6,190 bases of DNA, taken from Cyanobium sp. NIES-981 (GTDB lineage Bacteria; Cyanobacteriota; Cyanobacteriia; PCC-6307; Cyanobiaceae). The stretch is taken from the NCBI GenBank assembly GCA_945907085.1, contig CAMDSS010000120.1, positions 1 through 6,190 of the forward strand. The letters are read 5' to 3'. The position numbers and the translations under genes are program-made. Positions 1 through 5,894 of the stretch are shown here, one piece after another. Numbering within the stretch: the stretch's first letter is position 1; each line of letters opens with the position of its first letter. Under the pieces are notes generated by a model, which saw only the letters and a list, made by a program, of their open reading frames with translations, ran no database searches and was not told where the DNA came from.

Positions 1-669
1 CTGATGGGCTCCAGTGCCCTGCTGGTGAAGGGCCTGCGCACGGCCAAGGACACGATCACGGTGACGGGGGCCAGCACCGAGCGCATCCGCAGTGACTTTG
101 CCGACTGGTCGCTGCTGCTCAGCCAGGGGGGCGATAGCCAGCAGCAGGCCTACCGGGCGCTGCAGCCGCTGGTGCAGCAAACCCGGGCTTTTTTGTTGGC
201 CCATGGGCTGAAGAGCGAAGAGCTCAAGCTCGGAGCAGTGACCGCCGACAAGGAAGACATCCGCGATCCCCGCACGGGCGAGCTGCGTCAGACCCGCTGG
301 ACCAGCCGCCAGACCCTGGTGATCAGTAGCGCCGATGTGGATAAGGTCAATCGCCTCGCCGGCGAGATCCCGGCCCTGATCGGCCAGGGCGTGCCGCTGG
401 TGATCAATAAGCCCGCGTACACCTACTCAAAACTGGCCGAAAAACGGGTGGACATGTTGGCAAAAGCCACTAAAGATGCCCTCAATCGTGCCCAAGCGAT
501 TGCCGCCCAGGCTGATAGCTCGATCGGCGCGATCACCAATGCGGACACCGGCACCTTCCAGCTCACGGCCCCCAATTCGACCGATGCGAGTAACAGCGGT
601 TCCTATGACACCCGCACGATTGAGAAGGACATCACGGCCGTGATGGCGGTGACCTTCCGGGTGAACTGA
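1..669 (+). CDS. SIMPL (DUF541) domain protein, 5' end missing
   Basis: The frame is open from base 1 (CTG ATG GGC...) to the TGA at 667-669. The first in-frame ATG is at 4, but the gene probably begins upstream of the window. Family members usually carry an N-terminal signal or membrane segment, and here only its tail (GSSALLVKG) remains before the SIMPL core. The core starts at about residue 18 with ITVTGAST and continues through RQTLVISSADVDKV and VPLVINKPAYTYSKLAEKR to a C-terminal strand ending in VMAVTFRVN, the normal domain end. SIMPL proteins are usually exported or membrane-anchored; the name comes from a mouse signalling protein, and the bacterial role is poorly defined (related to the E. 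coli YggE group). The gene converges on the signalling operon, with 139 bases between the two stops. Family assignment is confident; molecular function is not known, and nothing here links it to the operon. Confidence 0.85.
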   Translation: MMGSSALLVKGLRTAKDTITVTGASTERIRSDFADWSLLLSQGGDSQQQAYRALQPLVQQTRAFLLAHGLKSEELKLGAVTADKEDIRDPRTGELRQTRWTSRQTLVISSADVDKVNRLAGEIPALIGQGVPLVINKPAYTYSKLAEKRVDMLAKATKDALNRAQAIAAQADSSIGAITNADTGTFQLTAPNSTDASNSGSYDTRTIEKDITAVMAVTFRVN

Positions 670-808
670 GCCCCTTACCATCCTTAGGTGTAAGAGCGAT
701 CAACCGCCGTCAAAAGCCATCTGGCGCGATCGTGATCAGCAGGGAAAGTCCAGTATGGGCCAAGCTATTCCCATGGCAAATGGCTATTTTGAGCCCTATC
801 CCAATCCA
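670..808. other. Convergent intergenic gap, no gene seen
   Basis: This 139-base stretch lies between the stop of the SIMPL gene on + and the stop of the HD-GYP gene on -. Terminators from both sides would be expected here, but I find no strong GC-rich hairpin followed by a T-run. On the minus strand, the extreme 3' end of the HD-GYP gene holds a weak GCCC-AGG-GGGC hairpin followed by CTTTT (about 829-812), which could be a poor intrinsic terminator. A short open frame crossing this gap (755-946, +) runs into the antisense of the HD-GYP gene and has no protein-like features. Confidence 0.4.
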
Positions 809-2602
809 TTAAAAGGCCCCCTGGGCTTGCGGCAAGCTGTAATTCTTTTCCCGAAAGAGTCGCAGGCAGGCTGTCACCACACTGGCGTCAAAGAGGCTGC
901 CCTTGCCGGCTTCAACCGCTGCAAGACCGGCTTCCAACCCTGGTGACACCCGATAGGGCCGGTTACTGGCCATCGCTTCCACCGTATCGGCGACCGCCAG
1001 AATCCGCCCCTCGAGGCTGATCTGATCCCCCTTGAGGCCCCGGGGGTAGCCCGTGCCATTGAGGCGCTCGTGGTGTTGCCACACGGCTTCGGCCACGGGC
1101 CAGGGAAATTTGATCTGGCGCAGGGCCTCGTAGCCAGCCTGGGCATGGGTTTGCAGCAAGGCCAGTTCTTGGGGGGAAATGCCGTGGGGTTTGGTGAGGA
1201 TTTCGGCGGGGATCGTGAATTTGCCAATGTCATGCACCAAGCCCGTGATGCGGATGCCCTCGCATAGATGGGCGCTGAGATTCAGCTCCATGGCGATGGC
1301 AAAGGCGAGTTCGGAAACCCGTAATTCGTGACCTGCCGTGTAGGGATCCCTGGCTTCATTGAGCGCCACCAAGGCGGCCACAATCTGATGCAGGCTTTGC
1401 ATCGTCTCGGATTGATATTTGATGGCGAGGCGCTCAGCTGTTTTGCGATCTGTGATGTCGCGGATATTGCATTGAATCACAAGATTTTGGCCGGCTCGAT
1501 AGCGGTTGCTGATGAAGACAACCTCATGCGGGTTACCATTTTTGCTGGGTAAATGGAGGTCGTCTCGGCGTACGTAGCCAGTCTCCCTAAGCTCCTTAAG
1601 GATGGGCTCGACCTGCTCGCGATCCGGAAAGAGGCCGACTTCCCATAGGCTTTTGCCCAGCATGACATTCATGGTTAAGCCCAGCATCTCTGAAATGAAG
1701 GGATTGGCCTGGGTGATATGACCACTCTCGCCATCAAGGATTAAGATCCCATCTTTGGCGGATTCAAACAGGCCGCGATAGCGCTCTTCAGAGTCAAGGA
1801 GTTTTTGGCTGGATTGTTGTCTTTCAGTGATGTCACGTACGGCGGCAAGTAGCATGATGCTGGCGTTGACATCTAGGCGTAGCAGTTCAACTTCTGCGGG
1901 AAAGCTTTCACCATGTAAGCGCCGGAACTGCCACTCGAATTGATGGTGGCCTTCCTTCAGGGCGGCCTCTAGTTTGTGCTTGCCAGCTTGGGCCGATGAG
2001 GCGCCATCGGGCTGAAGATCTGGTGAGAGATCCCAGAGGCTAAGACCCTTTAGTACAGCAAGATTGTCGGCGCCAAAGAGTTGGAGGCTGGCCTTGTTCC
2101 CCTCCAGGCACTGCCATTCTGGCGGTGCTAACAGCATCAAGGCATCGCGGAATCCCTCAAACAGGAGGCGATAGCGTTCCTCGCTTTGAATCAAGGTGCC
2201 CTGGGTTCGGGCTTCTAAGACGGCCCGCAAGAGGGCTGGACCCAGTTTTTCGAGCTGGTGTTTGTAGACATAGTCAACAGCACCCCGCCGCAAGGCTTCA
2301 AAGGCGGAGGCCTCGGAGATGGTTCCAGAGACAAACAGGAAGGGAACTTTGCCATAGCTCTCATGGGCCACGGCCAGGGCCCGGGCCCCTGGAAAGCCAG
2401 GCACGGTCCAATCGGCCAGGATGGCATCGGGGATCTTTTGCTCCATGGCGGCTCGAAATGCAACCTCGTTACTGGCCCTGCGAATCCCAATGTTGATACC
2501 AGCGTCATGCAACGCATCGGTAAGCATCTCGACATCTAAATCCGAATCTTCAACAACCACAAGATCAAGTTGGCTGGCTGGCTGTTCACTGGAGTTTGTC
2601 AT
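809..2602 (-). CDS. Response regulator REC-PAS-PAS-HD-GYP, probable cyclic di-GMP phosphodiesterase
   Basis: This 597-residue soluble protein is predicted to hydrolyse cyclic di-GMP under phosphorelay control. The domains in order are as follows. A receiver at about 12-130 has acidic pocket E18/D19, phospho-acceptor D64 in ILADWTVPG, S92 in the switch position and K114. PAS1 spans about 142-262 and ends RDITERQQ. PAS2 spans about 273-390 and ends RDITDRKTAE. An HD-GYP domain spans about 398-590, with H425, H457-D458 (HDIGK), H486, H510-H511-E512, GTGYP at 516-520 and D539, so the metal ligands and GYP signature look complete. The usual Asp before the GYP loop is Asn515. The ATG at 2602 overlaps the upstream receiver's TGA by 4 bases (ATGA), implying translational coupling; a weak GGCGAA precedes it. 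It is the last gene of the operon. The fold and family are clear; activity and substrate are inferred from the family. Confidence 0.92.
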   Translation of the reverse strand: MTNSSEQPASQLDLVVVEDSDLDVEMLTDALHDAGINIGIRRASNEVAFRAAMEQKIPDAILADWTVPGFPGARALAVAHESYGKVPFLFVSGTISEASAFEALRRGAVDYVYKHQLEKLGPALLRAVLEARTQGTLIQSEERYRLLFEGFRDALMLLAPPEWQCLEGNKASLQLFGADNLAVLKGLSLWDLSPDLQPDGASSAQAGKHKLEAALKEGHHQFEWQFRRLHGESFPAEVELLRLDVNASIMLLAAVRDITERQQSSQKLLDSEERYRGLFESAKDGILILDGESGHITQANPFISEMLGLTMNVMLGKSLWEVGLFPDREQVEPILKELRETGYVRRDDLHLPSKNGNPHEVVFISNRYRAGQNLVIQCNIRDITDRKTAERLAIKYQSETMQSLHQIVAALVALNEARDPYTAGHELRVSELAFAIAMELNLSAHLCEGIRITGLVHDIGKFTIPAEILTKPHGISPQELALLQTHAQAGYEALRQIKFPWPVAEAVWQHHERLNGTGYPRGLKGDQISLEGRILAVADTVEAMASNRPYRVSPGLEAGLAAVEAGKGSLFDASVVTACLRLFREKNYSLPQAQGAF

Positions 2603-3045
2603 TTTGATTCGCCGGGCGACTTGTTGAGCAGCATCCAGTAGAGGCCCAGTTCCTTGACGATCGTTATGAATGAGTCGTAATCCACTGGCTTCACTAGGTA
2701 GCTGTTGGTTCCCAGGTCGTAGGCGCGAATCACATCCGATTCTTCCTGTGATGATGTTAAAATCACAACCGGTAGGCGACGGGTTTGGGTTTCGTTGCGA
2801 ATGCGGCGCAACACCTCTAATCCATTCACTCTTGGTAACTGCAAATCGAGCAGGATCAGCTTGATTCTCTGAATATGGGTGGCGGCTTCTTCGCCGAACA
2901 GATGATCAATCGCTTGGGCGCCATCCTTGAGCCACAGCACCCTGTTTTCCAAATGGCTCTCGCGCAGGGCGTCCATGGTTAATTCGGCATCGGCCGGATT
3001 GTCTTCGATTAATAACACCTGCGTCTCGGTGGCGATTGCTGTCAT
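2599..3045 (-). CDS. Rcp1-like single-domain response regulator
   Basis: This 148-residue protein is a receiver domain with no output domain. The acidic pocket is E14/D15, the phospho-acceptor is D67 in LILLDLQLP, the switch Thr is T97 in VVILTSSQE, and the conserved Lys is K119 in YLVKPVDY. Length, the extended tail after the last helix (TIVKELGLYWMLLN) and the NRVLWLKDGAQAIDHLF segment match the Rcp1 group, which in cyanobacteria receives phosphate from phytochrome-type kinases such as Cph1. The start is well supported: ATG at 3045 overlaps the kinase stop by 4 bases and has AGGAG (3057-3053) 7 bases upstream. Its TGA overlaps the ATG of the HD-GYP gene in the same way. It likely takes phosphate from the adjacent kinase and acts as a diffusible signal carrier, phosphate sink or intermediate. 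The partner is inferred from position only. Confidence 0.93.
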   Translation of the reverse strand: MTAIATETQVLLIEDNPADAELTMDALRESHLENRVLWLKDGAQAIDHLFGEEAATHIQRIKLILLDLQLPRVNGLEVLRRIRNETQTRRLPVVILTSSQEESDVIRAYDLGTNSYLVKPVDYDSFITIVKELGLYWMLLNKSPGESK

Positions 3046-4127
3046 GGATGATCTCCTGGGGGTGGGGATAACCTCTGCAGGGGCAGAGTGAATGAGAAGG
3101 TGGCACCTTGTCCGATCTGGCTCTCACCCCAGATGCGGCCATGGTGACGATGGATAATCCGCTGACTGAGGGCTAGTCCCACGCCAGAACCTTCGAATTC
3201 TTCTTGACTATGCAAGCGCTGGAACACGCCAAAGAGTTTGTCGGCGTAGGCCATGTCAAAACCGGCGCCATTGTCCTGGATCCAATAAATAGCGAATTCC
3301 CCTTCAATACGGCTGCCAACATGAATTTCGGCGGGATTTTTTTGGCGTGTAAATTTAATGGCGTTGGAGAGTAGATTCATCCAGACTTCTTTCAGCATGG
3401 CCGGATCTCCCTGGCATGGGGGAATGGCTTCACAGCTGAAGTTGATCTGGCGCTCGGGCTCCAGTTCGATCAGATCGGTGGCGCTCGATTCAGCCAGGTC
3501 CTGCATCGAGACCGCCACGAAATGCATCTCGCGCCGGCCAAGCCGGGAAAAGGCGAGCAGGTCATCGATGAGCTTGCCCATGCGTACGGCGTTTTGGCGC
3601 ACGACTCCCAGCATGCGCAGGCCCTCCTGATCAAGCTTGTCGCCATAGGCCAGCATGACCTTGCGGGAGAAGCCATCCACGGCGCGCAGGGGCGCCCGCA
3701 GGTCATGGGAGACGGAGTAGGAGAAGGCCTCAAGCTCCTCATTGGCGGCCTTGAGCTCGGCGGTGCGCTCCGTGACGCGTTTTTCTAAGCTTTCATTGAG
3801 ATTGTTGAGTTCTCGTTCCAGTCGTTTTCGCTCAGAGATGTCCCTGGCAACGGCGATAATGCCCGCCACGTCACCCATCTCATTGTGGAATATTCTGGCA
3901 TTGAAGAGCACGTTCAGGAGGCTGCCTGACCGATGGCGCATTTGTAATTCGTAGTCTTTTACGAATCCATCTGCAAACACCTTCTGATAGCCCATGCGGG
4001 CTTTTTCTGGGTCACTAAAGTAGCTTGAAAAGTCCTGACCTATCAGCTGCTTGCGGTCCATCCCTGTCGCCATCACCATGGCTTCGTTGACATCTTGGAT
4101 GGTGCCATCCTGTCTAATGTTAATCAT
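3042..4127 (-). CDS. PAS-HisKA-HATPase histidine kinase (C-terminal part of an interrupted gene)
   Basis: From the first ATG after an in-frame stop, this is a 361-residue cytoplasmic kinase module. A PAS domain spans about 1-100, with core DGTIQDVNEA and MRHRSG, ending VARDISERKR. A coiled coil follows at about 101-132 (LNESLEKRVTERTAELKAAN). HisKA has phospho-acceptor H141 in SVSHDLRAPLRAVDGF, a phytochrome-kinase-like H-box. HATPase_c has N255 in the N-box (MNLLSNAIKFT), D285-x-G287 in IQDNGAGF and a G2-box at 313-318 (GSGVGL), so the catalytic residues look intact. The frame stays open upstream to base 4193, and those 22 codons encode the normal N-terminal helix of this PAS class (LYTRSLIEANPD), so the ATG at 4127 is not the ancestral start. 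No Shine-Dalgarno sequence precedes it. The stop overlaps the Rcp1-like start by 4 bases. If translated, it would be a soluble kinase lacking the membrane sensor. Confidence 0.85.
   Translation of the reverse strand: MINIRQDGTIQDVNEAMVMATGMDRKQLIGQDFSSYFSDPEKARMGYQKVFADGFVKDYELQMRHRSGSLLNVLFNARIFHNEMGDVAGIIAVARDISERKRLERELNNLNESLEKRVTERTAELKAANEELEAFSYSVSHDLRAPLRAVDGFSRKVMLAYGDKLDQEGLRMLGVVRQNAVRMGKLIDDLLAFSRLGRREMHFVAVSMQDLAESSATDLIELEPERQINFSCEAIPPCQGDPAMLKEVWMNLLSNAIKFTRQKNPAEIHVGSRIEGEFAIYWIQDNGAGFDMAYADKLFGVFQRLHSQEEFEGSGVGLALSQRIIHRHHGRIWGESQIGQGATFSFTLPLQRLSPPPGDHP
3053..3057 (-). promoter_or_regulatory. Shine-Dalgarno site of the Rcp1-like gene
   Basis: AGGAG on the minus strand lies 7 bases before the ATG at 3045-3043, inside the 3' end of the kinase frame. 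It is the clearest ribosome-binding site in the operon and fixes the receiver's start. It also suggests this protein can be translated independently of the interrupted kinase. Confidence 0.75.
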
Positions 4128-4193
4128 GGTGTCGGGATTCGCTTCGATTAAGCTACGGGTGTAGAGCGCTAATTCTCTGCGTTCGGCCTCCAG

Positions 4194-4196
4194 TCA
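4194..4196 (-). other. In-frame TGA interrupting the kinase gene
   Basis: On the minus strand the sequence reads AAG TGA CTG GAG GCC GAA: Lys, stop, Leu, Glu, Ala, Glu. It lies in the linker between PAS1 and PAS2, so both halves keep whole domains. A GGAGG sits right after it (4191-4187), but no in-frame ATG, GTG or TTG lies at a workable distance. The next ATG is at 4127. Confidence 0.95.
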
Positions 4197-5237
4197 CTTC
4201 TGCTTGCTGATGTCCAGAATTGTGCTGATCCATTGAATTGGCTCCCCGTCCCTATTGCGTAGTAATTGCAGGCTTTCTTCAATCCAGAGATGGCTGCCAT
4301 ACTTGTGTTTGTAGCGCAGGCTGAGGCGAGCAGTTATTGATTTTTTCGCCAGCAGATCCGCTTGGGCGCATTCCCATTGATCGAGATCCTCTGGAACGAT
4401 TAAGGCCTTAGCATCCATCGAAGTCAGTTCCACCTGGCTGTAGCCAAGCATGGTGATGTAGGCCTGGTTGACCTGGCATTCGCCTTGCATTGAGCGTAGG
4501 GAACGGCCCATGGAGGCTTGCTCAAAAAGGGAGCGAAATAGGGACTCACTCTCGCCAATGAGCCTTGCCGCTGCCTGAATTGTCTTGCTTTGGCGCTGAT
4601 ACATCAGACCACTGCTGATTAGCAGGCCAAGCAGGCCAGCTCCGGCGACAAGCTCAAGGCAGCGGGCCCATAGGGATGCTCGATCGAGTTTGCGTTTGTT
4701 GGCCTCCAGTTGGTTGTTGGATTGCGCTTGGAGATGGTCGAGGATGGTTTGAAGTCGCCGCATCGCCTCGACGGATGGCCAATTGACAATCTCCTTGGCG
4801 GCAGCGATATTTCCTTGCTTCCTTAGGTCTATGCTGCTCTGAATTAAGGCTTGTTTGCTGGTTATGGCGTTATTCAGGGTTTTGATGCTTGCGGCTTGGC
4901 TAGGTGAATCCTGCAGGAGTTGAGAAGCCCGTTTAAATGTCGCCTGAAGCTCTTGATTGGCTTGATCCTGCAGATCTGCAAAGGCTTGATTGCCAGTAAT
5001 GATGTAGCCGCGAGCGTTGGATTCTGACTCGCGAACGTCTCTTTCGATTTCGGACAACGCTTGCAGCTTGGCTTGGTTGTTGGCTACTTCGAGTGCCAAT
5101 CGAATCGCGTCATCCCCCTGGCGCCAGGATGCGGCAACCCCAATCACAACTAGGAAGCCTGCTGCCAGCAGGGGCACTGTGGCCCTGGACGTGGGCAAGG
5201 CTGTTTTGATTCGCTTGCTGGTTTGAATGGCATCCAA
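4194..5237 (-). CDS. CHASE3-PAS membrane sensor (N-terminal part of an interrupted histidine kinase)
   Basis: This 347-residue fragment has a short N-terminal tail, TM1 at about 20-37 (VPLLAAGFLVVIGVAA), a CHASE3-type periplasmic helical domain at about 39-186 with the signature RESESNARGYIITG at 69-82, TM2 at about 193-213 (LELVAGAGLLGLLISS), and a PAS domain at about 229-347 (FRSLFEQAS, QVNQAYITMLGYS, ending ILDISKQK). It stops at a TGA with no kinase domain, which is abnormal because CHASE3-PAS arrays are input modules. The kinase continues in the same frame beyond the stop. The start is uncertain: an in-frame TAG lies at 5243-5241, so the longest start is TTG at 5237; TTG at codon 14 or GTG at codon 21 are alternatives, the last lying inside TM1. 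CHASE3 ligands are generally unknown, so the stimulus cannot be named. Confidence 0.82.
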   Translation of the reverse strand: MDAIQTSKRIKTALPTSRATVPLLAAGFLVVIGVAASWRQGDDAIRLALEVANNQAKLQALSEIERDVRESESNARGYIITGNQAFADLQDQANQELQATFKRASQLLQDSPSQAASIKTLNNAITSKQALIQSSIDLRKQGNIAAAKEIVNWPSVEAMRRLQTILDHLQAQSNNQLEANKRKLDRASLWARCLELVAGAGLLGLLISSGLMYQRQSKTIQAAARLIGESESLFRSLFEQASMGRSLRSMQGECQVNQAYITMLGYSQVELTSMDAKALIVPEDLDQWECAQADLLAKKSITARLSLRYKHKYGSHLWIEESLQLLRNRDGEPIQWISTILDISKQK

Positions 5238-5350
5238 TGGCTATGTCCGCTCACGGTTGGGGCGGGATACTGGCCATTGGTGGCGTTGGTCGGGATTGCC
5301 TGTTCGGGCTTTTTGCTGATTAGTTGCTTGATTCTTAGACGAATATTGAT

Positions 5351-5368
5351 GGGCGTACTGGGCGTACA
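5351..5368 (+). repeat. Tandem 9-base direct repeat GGGCGTAC(T/A)
   Basis: GGGCGTACT (5351-5359) is followed immediately by GGGCGTACA (5360-5368). The two copies differ only at the last base and lie 114 bases or more upstream of the kinase operon start. The 9-base period is just short of a helical turn. It could be part of an operator or chance. Confidence 0.5.
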
Positions 5369-5423
5369 TCTGGACCTTCTATCTACAATTCAACTTAGCG
5401 ATTGCAGCGGAATCTGGCTGGCC

Positions 5424-5470
5424 TTGATCTGCCGTTAATGACCGGCATCATTGCGGTTGATCTGCCCGTT
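5424..5470 (+). repeat. Imperfect direct repeat TTGATCTGCC(C)GTT
   Basis: TTGATCTGCCGTT (5424-5436) recurs as TTGATCTGCCCGTT (5457-5470), start to start 33 bases, about three helical turns. Weak similarity continues past each copy (TAATGACCGGC against TAAGCCGC). The second copy ends 35 bases before the lipoprotein ATG, a position suited to a regulator-binding site, although a small local duplication explains it equally well. Confidence 0.5.
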
Positions 5471-5505
5471 TAAGCCGCTGCTGTCAGCCATGACTTGCCG
5501 TTGCC

Positions 5506-5790
5506 ATGTCAATCAAGGGTTTCTGGTCTGTTGGGCACGATCTTGGCTCGTGCTTCTTTCCCTTGGGGCCGGCCGCCTGGCTGCTGGTGATCGGCTTTTG
5601 CCTCAGTAGCAGTGGATGCGCCAGCAACAAAAGCGAATTGTTGCGAGAACGCTGTGACCAATTGGCCAATCGCGGCTACAGCGATCGCACCGAACTTGTC
5701 GCCTTGCTGGGGACGAACGGCCTGCCAGTGAACGGCGATGACCGGGCCCTGAGCCAGGCCGCCAAGCAGTTATGTATCGCCCATCTTTGA
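5506..5790 (+). CDS. Small putative lipoprotein of unknown function
   Basis: This is a 94-residue frame with an in-frame TGA just upstream (5491-5493), so the ATG at 5506 is the first possible start; no clear Shine-Dalgarno site precedes it. Residues 1-37 resemble a signal sequence: one Lys near the start, then a hydrophobic stretch (AAWLLVIGFCLSS at 23-35) ending SSSGC. Cys38 would be the lipidated residue, but Ser at -3 instead of the usual Leu makes the lipobox imperfect. The mature part is about 57 residues, polar and helical in appearance (SELLRERCDQLANRGYSDRTEL), with Cys50 and Cys89 as a possible disulfide pair. I do not recognise the family. It is divergent from the kinase operon and 104 bases upstream of the DUF565 gene, possibly co-transcribed with it. 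It contains a perfect HIP1 octamer. Confidence 0.6.
   Translation: MSIKGFWSVGHDLGSCFFPLGPAAWLLVIGFCLSSSGCASNKSELLRERCDQLANRGYSDRTELVALLGTNGLPVNGDDRALSQAAKQLCIAHL
5681..5688. repeat. HIP1 palindrome GCGATCGC
   Basis: This perfect 8-base palindrome is the Highly Iterated Palindrome found in many cyanobacterial genomes. It lies inside the putative lipoprotein gene, encoding part of YSDRT. Near-matches missing one base occur elsewhere, for example around 725-732. It supports a cyanobacterial origin but one copy proves little. Confidence 0.8.
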
Positions 5791-5894
5791 AATCATCGGA
5801 CCATCATTTGGCTATCTGGTTGAGCCTTTTTGGTGCTACCTTGGATTCCTAATCAACCCTTTTACGGGGTCATTCATCGCTGCAGCGCCCTGTT

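Larger units (their letters stand above)
3042..5237 (-). pseudogene. Interrupted CHASE3-PAS-PAS hybrid-sensor histidine kinase gene (one in-frame TGA)
   Basis: The two kinase-related frames share one phase: 5237 and 4127 differ by 1110 bases, which is 370 codons. Only the TGA at 4196-4194 interrupts 732 codons. Read through, the protein would have about 731 residues: TM1, CHASE3, TM2, PAS, PAS, coiled coil, HisKA (His at about 511) and HATPase. This is a complete and familiar cyanobacterial architecture. No frameshift or deletion is visible, and catalytic residues downstream are preserved, so any inactivation is recent. TGA differs by one base from CGA (Arg), which fits the PAS-linker pattern DISKQK-x-LEAERREL. 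A nonsense pseudogene, a split into two working proteins, readthrough and base-call error all remain possible. Confidence 0.7.
5238..5505. promoter_or_regulatory. Divergent intergenic region, likely holding promoters for both sides
   Basis: This 268-base gap separates the divergent kinase operon (-) and the lipoprotein gene (+), so promoters for both should lie here. I cannot assign -35/-10 pairs with confidence; the most AT-rich part is about 5320-5400. It contains a 9-base tandem repeat (5351-5368) and an imperfect 13/14-base direct repeat (5424-5436 and 5457-5470). A + strand open frame (TTG at 5223 to TAA at 5438, 71 codons) encodes one hydrophobic stretch (LVALVGIACSGFLLIS) but starts inside the kinase 5' end and has no convincing start signal, so I do not call it a gene. 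Confidence 0.45.

Noticed and set aside
427..681. Minus-strand 84-codon frame opposite the SIMPL gene
   Set aside because: It is the antisense of a well-supported SIMPL domain and has no recognisable domain.
812..829. Minus-strand GCCC-AGG-GGGC hairpin followed by CTTTT near the operon end
   Set aside because: The stem has only 4 pairs, the T-run is short, and it lies before the stop codon of the HD-GYP gene. This is too weak to call a terminator.
4194..4196. TGA as a selenocysteine codon
   Set aside because: The position is a flexible linker between PAS domains where no redox residue is expected, and no convincing SECIS-like hairpin with a conserved loop was seen downstream.
5223..5438. 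71-codon + strand frame with one hydrophobic segment
   Set aside because: It needs a TTG start inside the kinase 5' end, has no ribosome-binding site, and its only protein-like feature is a hydrophobic stretch that could arise by chance. It cannot be excluded as a tiny membrane protein.
5856..5870. ACCC-GGGT inverted repeat upstream of the DUF565 gene
   Set aside because: A 4-base stem with no T-run is expected by chance in GC-rich DNA.
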